A DNA stretch of 10,678 nucleotides, taken from contig QILZ01000269.1 of assembly GCA_003233545.1 (NCBI GenBank), positions 1-10,678 on the forward strand, given 5' to 3'. Below, in pieces: positions 1-6,995 of this stretch. The notes beneath the pieces were generated by a model. It was not told where the DNA came from. It ran no database searches and was given only the letters and a program-made list of their open reading frames with translations. Both the position numbers and the translations under genes were made by a program. Source of the stretch: Spirochaetales bacterium. Its GTDB lineage: Bacteria > Spirochaetota > Spirochaetia > SZUA-6. The stretch's first letter is position 1. Each line of letters begins with the position of its first letter.

Positions 1-12
1 CGAACAAATTAC

Positions 13-17
13 GGAGG
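13..17 (+). promoter_or_regulatory. Ribosome binding site of the nucleotidyltransferase gene
   Basis: GGAGG lies 10 bases before the ATG at 28 and supports that start. Only 27 bases precede the gene, so its promoter and any upstream partner gene cannot be seen. Confidence 0.7.
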
Positions 18-27
18 ATTATTAAAA

Positions 28-558
28 ATGGATCAAAAATCTTTTCTTAATGACGTAATCAATGGAAAGAAAGATATAATCCAGGAAATTATAGATTTAC
101 TAAATGATAACCATATAGAGTACTGTGTGATAGGTGGACTTGCAGTAAATGCATATGTAGAACCTGTCGTGAGTCTGGATTTAGATATCGTGGTTATAAT
201 TGATGGTATGGACAAACTCATCGAATTGACAAAGGATAAATTCACGATCGGAAAATTCGCTCATAGTATTAATTTGGAAAGTGAGGATTCCGATATCCGT
301 ATTCAAATACAAACGGATGAAAGATATCAGGATTTTATTAAAAGAGCGTCGATCAAGGATATTATGGGGTATCAAATGAGTGTTGCGTCATTAGAAGACA
401 TCATAGCCGGCAAAGTCCGGGCTTTTTCAGATGAGCAACGCCGGGGTAGTAAGAGACAAAAAGATTTAGCAGATATAATGAGAATTATCGAGTCTTTCCC
501 GGAATTAAAATCAAAATTGCCAGAGCCGATAATAGAAAGAATTAATATAAATGGATAA
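28..558 (+). CDS. Small nucleotidyltransferase-fold protein (AbiEii / DUF6036-like)
   Basis: The 176-residue product looks like a minimal nucleotidyltransferase of the AbiEii/DUF6036 kind. The sequence shows the family signature: a glycine pair in VIGGLAVNAY (G36-G37) followed by the metal-binding D-x-D in LDLDIVV (D51, D53), and a candidate third acidic residue at D89 in SDIRIQI. The C-terminal part carries AGK at 128-130 and R-x-x-KD-x-x-DI around 143-150, the lysine/aspartate-rich motif typical of AbiEii-like toxins. There is no signal peptide or membrane segment, so it should be cytosolic. Members of this superfamily transfer a nucleotide to RNA, tRNA or protein, and many are toxins of two-gene toxin-antitoxin or abortive-infection systems, but the substrate here is unknown. 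The next gene starts 48 bases downstream on the same strand. No AbiEi-like winged-helix antitoxin is visible; it could lie upstream of the window. The fold is fairly sure, the biological role is not. Confidence 0.75.
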   Translation: MDQKSFLNDVINGKKDIIQEIIDLLNDNHIEYCVIGGLAVNAYVEPVVSLDLDIVVIIDGMDKLIELTKDKFTIGKFAHSINLESEDSDIRIQIQTDERYQDFIKRASIKDIMGYQMSVASLEDIIAGKVRAFSDEQRRGSKRQKDLADIMRIIESFPELKSKLPEPIIERINING

Positions 559-594
559 CCATGTGCTACAGCGGCTGAACTTAGTGTAAATAGA

Positions 595-601
595 AAGGAG
601 G
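595..601 (+). promoter_or_regulatory. Strong ribosome binding site of the DUF6904-like gene
   Basis: AAGGAGG sits 5 bases before the ATG at 607, a near-perfect Shine-Dalgarno match that fixes the start of the second gene of the pair. No convincing promoter is visible in the 48-base gap, so the two genes are probably cotranscribed. Confidence 0.75.
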
Positions 602-606
602 CATTC

Positions 607-1263
607 ATGCTATTAGCAGAACCTACCAAACATGGAGCCGGTATATTCCTTTATGGAGATTACAAAGATTTAGAAAGTCTGTATGATACCATTCATTATC
701 TATCCGATGGGATTCCTTTGGGAGGAAAGTTTGATGATCTTGTATTAGGACTTGCCTATGATATTAGAAAAGCCATGGAGGATCAGCGGGAAACCATTAC
801 TGTTGAAACAAAACGCGGGAACAAGGTCAAATATAAGGGTGAAAGAATTTTGTGGCCAACCTTTCTCTTTCAATTGGCTTTACTCAGATGGTCTGCCGCT
901 TTTCATCCTACGAGCCGAGAAAGACAAGCCAATCTTTTTGGATTGGAATCCTGCACCGAGAATGCCCTTCTTCAATACGATTACGATACAGGACGCAAAG
1001 TGATGGAATGGTATGAACGATTTGATGGATTACCGGAAGGCTATGCCGATCAATTTATTGTTATTGTGAACAAAGAGTTTATTACTCATTCATCTAACGG
1101 CAGAAAAAGATTTAATAATCTTCCTGATATTTTGCTAATGCTTCATCCAATCTCCCCACAATATGAAGATTTCGAATATGAAATTAAGGATAGAGGATTA
1201 GAGATCCCCTATCCTTATAAGGAATTAAAGGTAGAGGTAGATTTTCCTGATTTTGATTGGTAG
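607..1263 (+). CDS. Protein of unknown function, resembles DUF6904 family
   Basis: The 218-residue, probably cytosolic protein has no signal peptide or membrane segment. It opens with PTKHGAGIFLYGDY, continues with a conserved-looking DLESLYDTIHYLSDG segment (residues 23-37) and DDLVLGLAYDIRKAMED (43-59), then an aromatic-rich core with the motif ALLRWSAAFHPTSRERQANL around residues 91-110. From memory this N-terminus matches the uncharacterised DUF6904 family; I could not check that. No catalytic motif is recognisable. It lies 48 bases behind the nucleotidyltransferase gene, on the same strand and with similar AT-rich composition, so the two may work together, for example as toxin and antidote or as two parts of a defence module. 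That link rests on position only. Confidence 0.6.
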   Translation: MLLAEPTKHGAGIFLYGDYKDLESLYDTIHYLSDGIPLGGKFDDLVLGLAYDIRKAMEDQRETITVETKRGNKVKYKGERILWPTFLFQLALLRWSAAFHPTSRERQANLFGLESCTENALLQYDYDTGRKVMEWYERFDGLPEGYADQFIVIVNKEFITHSSNGRKRFNNLPDILLMLHPISPQYEDFEYEIKDRGLEIPYPYKELKVEVDFPDFDW

Positions 1264-1553
1264 AACTCGACAGAGTTTATATCATTGAAGATGCTGATTA
1301 CTTCTATCATAATAACCTGTGCTCAAAAGTCGTTTAAATAAAGATACTTAACTGCTTCATGTTATCGAAAAACTTCTTTTCCGCCGAATCTTTTGTTACT
1401 CAATGAGCTGACAGCTTTTCGTCAATATGATTGGACTATTATCATGTATTTCTTGACTTAGGCTTTGCATGAGCTCTGAACATAGCATCTTTTTATATAT
1501 TAAAGCAATTGATTATATCTTTTTCAATTCTTATCTGACATTTCTCTAATTTC
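1264..1553. other. AT-rich non-coding gap, no supported gene
   Basis: This is the first part of the 382-base gap between the DUF6904-like gene and the first importer. I see no gene with a ribosome binding site and no clear stem plus T-run terminator. A protein-like 26-codon reading frame at 1257-1337 and a short palindrome (AGCTGACAGCT, 1406-1416) are the only structure noticed, and neither is convincing. The last part of the gap (1555-1645) holds the importer promoter and leader. Confidence 0.5.
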
Positions 1554-1554
1554 C

Positions 1555-1583
1555 TTGACATATCGATCATCCAGTGATATAAA
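1555..1583 (+). promoter_or_regulatory. Sigma70-type promoter of the first importer operon
   Basis: TTGACA (1555-1560) and TATAAA (1578-1583) are separated by exactly 17 bases, and a TG at 1575-1576 gives an extended -10 element. Transcription would start near 1590, about 55 bases before the ATG at 1646. The promoter is near consensus, so control may be negative, through the inverted repeat just downstream, or post-transcriptional. Confidence 0.75.
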
Positions 1584-1605
1584 ATTTACTATAAATAATC
1601 AATTT

Positions 1606-1630
1606 ATCGTCCGTCCAATAAGCGAACGAT
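1606..1630 (+). promoter_or_regulatory. Imperfect inverted repeat in the importer leader, possible operator
   Basis: ATCGTCCG (1606-1613) and CGAACGAT (1623-1630) form an inverted repeat with one mismatch and a 9-base spacer. It lies about 16-40 bases after the predicted transcription start and ends 3 bases before the ribosome binding site AAGGGG (1634-1639). It could be a repressor operator or a leader hairpin. It is unrelated in sequence to the TATCAA palindromes elsewhere in the window. Confidence 0.4.
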
Positions 1631-1645
1631 CACAAGGGGTAGAAA

Positions 1646-3016
1646 ATGAACAAAAAACGACTGTTTGTGGCGGTTATTGCGGCTATCGGTATAATGTTCG
1701 CAACACAGAGTATATTTGCCGGTGGATCATCGGAAAAATCGACGACCTCCAAACCGGCATCCTCTTCATCGAAGGCGCCTGCGGGTGGTTCCCTGACTTT
1801 CTGGAACATGCCTTTCGTTACTCAGGAGGTATCACCTTCGTACGTTAAGAATTGGGAGGGAAATGTCAAAAAGGCGCTTTCCAACTACCGTGTATCAAAC
1901 TTCTTTGGTCCCGGCGGCTACGCCCAGCTACGCCAAAAATTCCTCATACAGGCGCAGACTGGAACTCCCGACGTCATAGAGGGCCTTCTCGAAGACGTTC
2001 CGGTCTATGCACAGAAGGGCAATATCGAATCCCTGAACGCCTACTTCGACAGTTGGTCCGAGAAGGGACAATTTGAAGAGAGTACTCTTGCTCCTTTGAC
2101 GATCAACGGAAAACTTTACGGAATTCCATACAACACCAATGCACGGGGCCTTATCTACCGCACAGATGTCTTAGCCAAGTACAATCTCTCGGTTCCAAAG
2201 ACCTGGAACGATCTGATAAACGTGGCCAGGACCATTACGAAGAACAGCAAAAAGAAAATGTGGGGACTTTTCCTCTGCACTAAGGTGGGAGATCCGCGTG
2301 CGGCTCAAGAATTCATCTCCTGGTACTACCAGGTAAGCGGCGGCAAAAAGTTATTCACCGTGAACGGAAGCGATGTGACCTTCAACGGGACCGTGGATCA
2401 GTTTGAAAAGATCCTCTCCCTTTATAAGGAGGTTTTTTCCGGTAGTGACTCTGCAATCGACCCAGCCGAACGCGGAAACGGTTGGCCAAGTGAAGATCCC
2501 GGCTATGTGTCCGGGAAATGGGCAATGGCCCCGATGGGTCCGTGGCTCTGGGGCCGGCGAAAGGGTAACACGGCTGCAGCGCAGATTCTCGACAAAAGTA
2601 AAGTCGCCCCGCTTCCTATGCCTGTAGGCAGTGCTGGGCACTACACCTACCTTGAGGTTAAGCCGATTATGATGAACGCTCATTCAAAGGACAAAGCAGG
2701 TGCATGGAAGCTTATCCAGTTCATCACTTCTGCTAAGGAGATGGCCGGCTGGGACGCAAGCTCGGGCGGAATCCCTGCCCGTAAGGATGCACTTAATTCT
2801 CCTGAGTTCCAGGGTCCGCTGGGCAGCTGGATTAAGATGTTTGCAGACCTAATTCCGGGAGGTATCGCTCAGGCGCCGGTTAACTGGGGCCCGGTCGCGG
2901 ATGCCGAGCTGCGTGCCGTTAACTACGTTATCTACGGACAGAAGTCACCGAAAGATGCAGCCCAATGGCTCTACGACACCATCAACGATATTGTGACCTC
3001 AGGTAAGATTCTCTAA
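1646..3016 (+). CDS. Sugar ABC transporter solute-binding protein (family 1, CUT1 type)
   Basis: The 456-residue exported protein captures a carbohydrate outside the inner membrane and delivers it to the two permeases encoded next. A signal peptide is clear: KK near the start, a hydrophobic stretch at residues 6-24, and a likely signal peptidase I site after A25 (IFA|GG). There is no lipobox cysteine. A Ser/Thr/Lys/Pro-rich linker (about 28-48) leads into the mature fold, which begins SLTFWNMPF, as is typical of family 1 binding proteins. TPDVIEG and YGIPYNTNARGLIYR are family-typical segments. ATG is preceded by AAGGGG at 6 bases. The length is normal for the family. A strong promoter lies upstream and an attenuator-like hairpin follows the stop. 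The substrate cannot be read from the sequence; neighbours point only to an oligosaccharide or similar carbohydrate. Confidence 0.88.
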   Translation: MNKKRLFVAVIAAIGIMFATQSIFAGGSSEKSTTSKPASSSSKAPAGGSLTFWNMPFVTQEVSPSYVKNWEGNVKKALSNYRVSNFFGPGGYAQLRQKFLIQAQTGTPDVIEGLLEDVPVYAQKGNIESLNAYFDSWSEKGQFEESTLAPLTINGKLYGIPYNTNARGLIYRTDVLAKYNLSVPKTWNDLINVARTITKNSKKKMWGLFLCTKVGDPRAAQEFISWYYQVSGGKKLFTVNGSDVTFNGTVDQFEKILSLYKEVFSGSDSAIDPAERGNGWPSEDPGYVSGKWAMAPMGPWLWGRRKGNTAAAQILDKSKVAPLPMPVGSAGHYTYLEVKPIMMNAHSKDKAGAWKLIQFITSAKEMAGWDASSGGIPARKDALNSPEFQGPLGSWIKMFADLIPGGIAQAPVNWGPVADAELRAVNYVIYGQKSPKDAAQWLYDTINDIVTSGKIL

Positions 3017-3031
3017 GCGATTTATTTCTAC

Positions 3032-3079
3032 GATGCGGACCAACCGATAGAAAAGCCGGCCGGCCCGCATCTTTTTTTT
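3032..3079 (+). terminator. Intercistronic terminator/attenuator between binding protein and permease
   Basis: GATGCGG (3032-3038) pairs with CCGCATC (3065-3071) as a 7-bp stem, followed directly by eight T residues (3072-3079). The 26-base loop contains GC-rich sequence that may fold further. This looks like a Rho-independent terminator placed inside the operon. Partial read-through would give more binding protein than permease, as is usual for such importers. Confidence 0.7.
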
Positions 3080-3099
3080 ATATACCGGAGTTAAACAGC

Positions 3100-3975
3100 T
3101 TGAAAGGAAGTTTCCTTCGTAAAAACGGAGCATTGCCGCTCATCCTACCCACCCTCATAATCATGGCGGTTTTTACGGTCCTCCCATTGATCAAAGGTTT
3201 TATTTTGTCCTTTACGAACGCTAACCTTTTGAACAAGAGTACGGCCTATGTAGGACTTGAGAACTATAAAAAACTGTTCACCGATCCGATTTTCTGGCTG
3301 GCCTTTGTTCACTCACTGATACTCACGGTGACGGCAGTTATTTTAGAGCTGGTTTTCGGGATTATTCTTGCCCTGGCCTTAAAGCAGAAGGTTCCGGGAA
3401 TTAAGCTCTTCCGAAGCGTTATCATGGCAAGTTGGGTCATTCCTGTGGCTGCAACAGCGGTCATGTTTACCTTTATGGTAGAACCGGGCTATGGATACTA
3501 CAATATCCTATTGAAGTTCCTCGGTGTAAAGGCTAATACCTTCTGGTTCGGAAGCCTAAACCTTGCCTTTCCATTGATCATTATCCTCCATCTCTGGCGG
3601 AATGTTCCCTTCTACGGAATTGCCCTTCTTGCAGCTATGCAGGCGATACCCGATACGCAGTATGAGGCCGCCGAGATCGACGGTGCGGGGCCAATCCGCT
3701 CCTTTTTTACCGTAACCCTGCCGTCAATCCGGAACATGATAATCGTCATGGTGACGATCCACGTACTATGGACGTTCAATAATTTCGATATGGTTTACCT
3801 GACGACAGGAGGCGGGCCTGTCTACTCAACCCAGGTGCTGCCGGTTTACGTCTACCAGGAGGCTTGGACGAACTACACAACCGGCTATGCCTCCAGTATA
3901 GGAACAATTATGTTCGTCCTGCTGATGTTCTACTTCATCGCCTATATTCGCGTGTACCAGCAGCAGGAGGGATAA
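3100..3975 (+). CDS. Sugar ABC transporter permease, MalF/UgpA-like
   Basis: The 291-residue inner-membrane protein has about six hydrophobic segments (roughly 11-33, 70-96, 104-126, 155-180, 208-226 and 266-286). The EAA loop that docks on the ATPase is well preserved: YEAAEIDGAGP (188-198) followed by TLP at 206-208, matching EAA-x3-G-x9-I-x-LP. It would form half of the membrane channel with the next gene's product. The start is TTG at 3100, supported by GGAG at 3087-3090, 9 bases upstream; the next in-frame ATG falls inside the first membrane segment and would truncate it. The rare start codon and the hairpin just upstream probably both keep expression below that of the binding protein. 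The stop is 4 bases before the next start, so the permeases are translated together. Confidence 0.88.
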   Translation: MKGSFLRKNGALPLILPTLIIMAVFTVLPLIKGFILSFTNANLLNKSTAYVGLENYKKLFTDPIFWLAFVHSLILTVTAVILELVFGIILALALKQKVPGIKLFRSVIMASWVIPVAATAVMFTFMVEPGYGYYNILLKFLGVKANTFWFGSLNLAFPLIIILHLWRNVPFYGIALLAAMQAIPDTQYEAAEIDGAGPIRSFFTVTLPSIRNMIIVMVTIHVLWTFNNFDMVYLTTGGGPVYSTQVLPVYVYQEAWTNYTTGYASSIGTIMFVLLMFYFIAYIRVYQQQEG

Positions 3976-3979
3976 ATAG

Positions 3980-4822
3980 ATGATTACGAAACGGCACCGT
4001 AAAACAATACGGATAACCCTCACCTATATCATTTGTGTACTCGCCTTTATCTTCTTTATTATGCCGTTACTGTGGATCACCTATAGCTCCTTTCGCAGCC
4101 CAAGTGCCATATTAAGCGGAACGATCATCTCGCCCGCCGGACAATATACCCTCGACAACTACCGAACGATCCTTTCGGTGACCGATTTTCCGGTATATTT
4201 CTGGAATTCGCTTCGGATCGGCTTCATGGTGACATTCGCCGCCATGGTACTTTCGATCATAGGTGCTTATGGACTTTCCCGTTATTCACTTAAAGGCAAA
4301 AACGCATACATTATGGGCGTCTTTTCCACCCAGATGTTTCCTATCGTCCTCCTGTTGATACCAATATATAATATAATCTTCACAATGGGGCTGTTCAATA
4401 CGGCATTGGGCGTTGTACTCGGCCAGCTGATGCTAGTCCTTCCTTTCGCCGTATGGATGCTCAAGGGCTACTTCGACAATCTTCCGAAGGAAATCGAAGA
4501 CTCCGCGAGAATCGATGGCTGTAATCTTTTCCAGATGCTCTTCCGGATCGTACTACCGATTTCAGCACCCGGAATAATGGTTGCAGCCTTTTACTCCTTC
4601 GTAGTTTCCTGGGGAGACTACCTTGTCGTTTCCGTTATCTCGCAGAGCCAAAAAACTGCGACCCTTACACTTGCGCTTCAACGTCTCTCCAGCTCGCTGC
4701 TGCTTCGTTGGGGCCAGGTTGCCGCGGCAACGGTTCTGACGATAGTACCGACGATTCTGCTCTTTTCGTTTGTGCAGACGCGGTTGGTCGAAGGACTTAC
4801 TGCCGGTTCAGTGAAGGCATAG
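3980..4822 (+). CDS. Sugar ABC transporter permease, MalG/UgpE-like
   Basis: The 280-residue second permease of the first importer has about six membrane segments (near 9-30, 80-100, 110-130, 140-162, 195-215 and 246-267). Its EAA loop reads EIEDSARIDGCNLFQ (171-185) followed by IVLP at 190-193; D-S-A replaces the canonical E-A-A, which is usual in MalG-type partners. The C-terminus LTAGSVKA resembles the LT.GAVKG ending common in this family. AGGAGG at 3965-3970, inside the end of the preceding gene, is 9 bases before the ATG. No ATPase gene follows: the next gene is convergent and 59 bases away. The importer must therefore use an ATPase encoded elsewhere. Confidence 0.88.
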   Translation: MITKRHRKTIRITLTYIICVLAFIFFIMPLLWITYSSFRSPSAILSGTIISPAGQYTLDNYRTILSVTDFPVYFWNSLRIGFMVTFAAMVLSIIGAYGLSRYSLKGKNAYIMGVFSTQMFPIVLLLIPIYNIIFTMGLFNTALGVVLGQLMLVLPFAVWMLKGYFDNLPKEIEDSARIDGCNLFQMLFRIVLPISAPGIMVAAFYSFVVSWGDYLVVSVISQSQKTATLTLALQRLSSSLLLRWGQVAAATVLTIVPTILLFSFVQTRLVEGLTAGSVKA

Positions 4823-4881
4823 CAGAACTCAGGAATACCTATAAAAGCAGGATGCAACAGAACAATTCAGGCAGTAAATAT

Positions 4882-5814
4882 TTACTCCAGCTCTAACCTC
4901 ATGATAATATCCTGAGCATAGTTACCAAAACCGCTGCCAAATATGTTTATGCCTCCAATATTTTTGGCATCTTCTTTTATTCCGATTTTAACTTTTATCG
5001 AGGTATGACTTTTAATTCCAAGATCAGTTATCTTTACCCCGGAAACATTTATTCCATCTACCAGGGACCCGGTTTTAGTTACACTCCATTTTTTAAGCAT
5101 TCCATACTGTGAGCCGGCAAGTTTCCACCATTCAGGTGTAAGCTTTCCTCTCTTATCACCAAAATCGCCCGGAGAGGTCCACGTTCCTATCTCGACACCA
5201 TCTATCCATAATGTTATATCCGATGGCCAATTTTTGTTGGTACCGACGACTTCCGAGGACAGCTCTATGCTTATCTCAATTTTTTTTGGTTTTCTATCGA
5301 CAGGTAAATTATTGGGGAATTTGTATTCTACAAATCCTTTTTCGAACCATATTAAACTTGCCTTAGCACGGGCAGGCTCAAAAAATGATTTTGGCACATC
5401 GAGGTAACCAATGATCTTTTCTGTCGAGCACAGACCGCATGGAGGGCTTACTTTATAATCCGTATACAGGCCTACCGGCATTTCCACTTCGATGATATTT
5501 TCCTGCGGTTTTCTTTTCATACTGGGAAGTTGAAAAACTATCTCCTCATACCGTGGCGAGCAAAGCTTTTGAGCCCCCTTTTTCCCTGAGGCAATCTCTA
5601 CCTTTATTAAATCGGCCTCTTCTAAGAATTTAAGATTGGTGGATACGGTAGATTGAGGAATAGATAGTTTTTTAGCAATCTCACTAACATTGAGCTTTTT
5701 ATCTTTAAGGAGATCGAGTATATCCAGTCTGATATTCGAAGCAAGGGCATTTAATATTTTAAATGCATCATTTTTTTCCGTATCTACCTGAATTACTAAA
5801 AGTTTCTCTTCCAT
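4882..5814 (-). CDS. ArsR-type winged-helix regulator with a large C-terminal putative sugar-sensing domain
   Basis: The 310-residue protein has an N-terminal ArsR-type winged helix (about 15-90): DAFKILNALASNIRLDIL, then NVSEIAKKLSIP and the likely recognition helix QSTVSTNLKFLEEADL (54-69). Instead of the family's usual length of about 100 residues it carries a further domain of about 200 residues (110-310), rich in predicted beta strands and tryptophans, with segments such as GFVEYKFPN, PSDITLWIDGVEIG and TSPGDFGDKRG. From memory, regulators of this architecture lie near arabinofuranosidase and xylan/arabinan genes in Firmicutes, so I infer that the extra domain senses a sugar. A CxxC (C126, C129) is present, but the metal-site motif of classical ArsR proteins is not evident. 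The start has only a weak upstream AAGAAG. It has its own promoter and a palindromic operator shared with the importer/GH43 operon, implying autoregulation and control of that operon. Confidence 0.82.
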   Translation of the reverse strand: MEEKLLVIQVDTEKNDAFKILNALASNIRLDILDLLKDKKLNVSEIAKKLSIPQSTVSTNLKFLEEADLIKVEIASGKKGAQKLCSPRYEEIVFQLPSMKRKPQENIIEVEMPVGLYTDYKVSPPCGLCSTEKIIGYLDVPKSFFEPARAKASLIWFEKGFVEYKFPNNLPVDRKPKKIEISIELSSEVVGTNKNWPSDITLWIDGVEIGTWTSPGDFGDKRGKLTPEWWKLAGSQYGMLKKWSVTKTGSLVDGINVSGVKITDLGIKSHTSIKVKIGIKEDAKNIGGINIFGSGFGNYAQDIIMRLELE

Positions 5815-5837
5815 TATCTAAAAGCTTCTTAACTGTA

Positions 5838-5854
5838 TATCAATAATATTGATA
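5838..5854 (-). promoter_or_regulatory. Palindromic operator before the ArsR-type gene
   Basis: TATCAATAATATTGATA is a perfect inverted repeat with 8-bp arms and one central base. It lies 13 bases after the -10 element of the regulator's promoter and 23 bases before its start codon, so a bound protein would block transcription. The identical 17 bases occur at 10318-10334 before the importer operon. The local regulator is the obvious candidate to bind it. Confidence 0.75.
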
Positions 5855-5867
5855 CTCAACTGTGCCT

Positions 5868-5896
5868 ATCCTAATTTTCCTCTCCTATTATGTCAA
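5868..5896 (-). promoter_or_regulatory. Promoter of the ArsR-type regulator gene
   Basis: Reading the minus strand, TTGACA (5896-5891) is followed after 17 bases by TAGGAT (5873-5868). The start would fall near 5861, giving a leader of about 47 bases. The -35 is embedded in the 13-base block ATGTCAAGAGAGA (5890-5902, plus strand), which recurs exactly at 10376-10388 around the importer operon's -35. The promoter sits between the GH43 gene and the regulator, so the regulator can be expressed apart from the operon. Confidence 0.65.
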
Positions 5897-5936
5897 GAGA
5901 GACTATGTATTTTAAACCAATTCCTTTTGGTGTCCG

Positions 5937-6995
5937 TTACTGTATAGAAGAAGAAAGGGATGTCACAGGTAAAGGCCACCCCTTACTGTTCCAGATTAGA
6001 CGACTAATCCTTAAAACCGGCATACCTGATAATTCAGCATCATAGGAGTGATATACGATCCACCATTTCCCGTTAGTATCATGAAGGATGGACTCTCCGC
6101 CCGGTCCGCGCCACCGCTCTGTACTTTCAGCAAGCAGTGTACCTCCCCCTTTCATCAATGATGTGCCCTCCTGATCGACATAGGGGCCGGTAACATTTTT
6201 TGACCGGCCTACTCTGATTTTGTATGTACTGTTTACACCGCGGCAGCAAAAATCGAAGGAAGCAAACAGGTAATAGTAACCATCCCTGTAAACAATAAAC
6301 GAGGCTTCGATCGCATTCGGAGGCTTTAACCGGCTGGCTATCGAAATAATTTTCCGTTCATTCCTGTATGGCTTACCTGTAGTTTGATCAATTTTTATTA
6401 TTTTTAATCCGCTCCAGAAACTTCCAAAAGCCAGCCACGGACTGCCGGCCGCATCGATAACGATATTGGGATCGATAGCATTCCAGTTATCAGAAGGCAG
6501 CGACCCGATGACCTCCCCCTCGTCCACCCAATGAAATTCGGTACTTTTCGGGTCTAACGTTTGGTTGGTTGCTAAACCGATATAGGAATAATTACTGCCA
6601 AATGTCGATACGGCATAGTAAAGATGATATTTGCCATTGAAATATGAAATATCCGGAGCCCAGATGTTATCGGCAAGAGGCAAATCCTTCGAAGCCCAAT
6701 CCGGCATCCTGTCAAAAACAGTACCGCCGGATTTCCAATGAATGAGATCGGTCGAATACCGGACAGGAATATTATTTCCCGTTGTAAAAAGGTAATACGT
6801 ATTCTTATCTTTGATAATGCTGGGATCATGTACATGCAGAATATCACCCTTTACCTTTAATGTAGAAGAACTCATCATACCCCCACCATAAACAAAGCTA
6901 ACTACCGGGAAAAAAAGAGACATGACAATAACTACCCGGATTGCTTTATGTAACCGCTGCCTGTGATGAACTGATCCTGTGTATTTCTGCCTCAT
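5937..6995 (-). CDS. Exported GH43 glycoside hydrolase, arabinan endo-1,5-alpha-L-arabinanase-like
   Basis: The 352-residue five-bladed beta-propeller glycosidase probably cuts the 1,5-linked arabinan backbone. All three GH43 acidic positions are visible: D57 in HVHDPSI (general base), D175 in NAIDPNIV (pKa modulator) and E230 in AIEASFI (general acid). WAPDIS (112-117), SFWSGLKI (192-199), FASFDFCCRG (244-253) and YHSYD (315-319, with the His that binds the central ion in arabinanases) fit the arabinanase-like subgroup, near subfamily 5. A long basic N-terminus and hydrophobic segment (about 20-36) followed by GGG indicate export, probably to the periplasm or beyond. The ATG overlaps the TGA of the upstream permease (ATGA, 6992-6995), so translation is coupled. 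Only weak Shine-Dalgarno sequence is present. There is no extra carbohydrate-binding module. Exo-arabinanase activity is an alternative. Confidence 0.85.
   Translation of the reverse strand: MRQKYTGSVHHRQRLHKAIRVVIVMSLFFPVVSFVYGGGMMSSSTLKVKGDILHVHDPSIIKDKNTYYLFTTGNNIPVRYSTDLIHWKSGGTVFDRMPDWASKDLPLADNIWAPDISYFNGKYHLYYAVSTFGSNYSYIGLATNQTLDPKSTEFHWVDEGEVIGSLPSDNWNAIDPNIVIDAAGSPWLAFGSFWSGLKIIKIDQTTGKPYRNERKIISIASRLKPPNAIEASFIVYRDGYYYLFASFDFCCRGVNSTYKIRVGRSKNVTGPYVDQEGTSLMKGGGTLLAESTERWRGPGGESILHDTNGKWWIVYHSYDAELSGMPVLRISRLIWNSKGWPLPVTSLSSSIQ

Noticed and set aside
1406..1416. AGCTGACAGCT followed by TTTTC as a terminator after the DUF6904-like gene
   Set aside because: The arms are separated by a single base and cannot form a hairpin, and the T-run is only four bases long.
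2351..2683. Open frames inside known genes, such as the 110-codon minus-strand frame here and the frames at 8185-8490, 6572-6847 and 9856-10230
   Set aside because: They lie within genes with clear family signatures in another frame, lack ribosome binding sites and show no recognisable domain.
1646..3016. The binding proteins as lipoproteins
   Set aside because: Neither has a cysteine after its hydrophobic signal segment; both show an A-GG signal peptidase I type junction instead.
4873..4886. Perfect 14-base palindrome AGTAAATATTTACT in the convergent gap
   Set aside because: It has no loop and no T-run, is entirely AT-rich apart from its ends, and overlaps the stop codon of the ArsR-type gene. 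It differs from the TATCAA operator, so it is neither a good terminator nor a clear operator.
5916..5931. ACCAA...TTGGT hairpin as terminator of the GH43 operon
   Set aside because: The stem is only 5 bp and mostly A-T, followed on the minus strand by TTAAAA rather than a run of T. It is too weak to call; read-through into the regulator gene remains possible.
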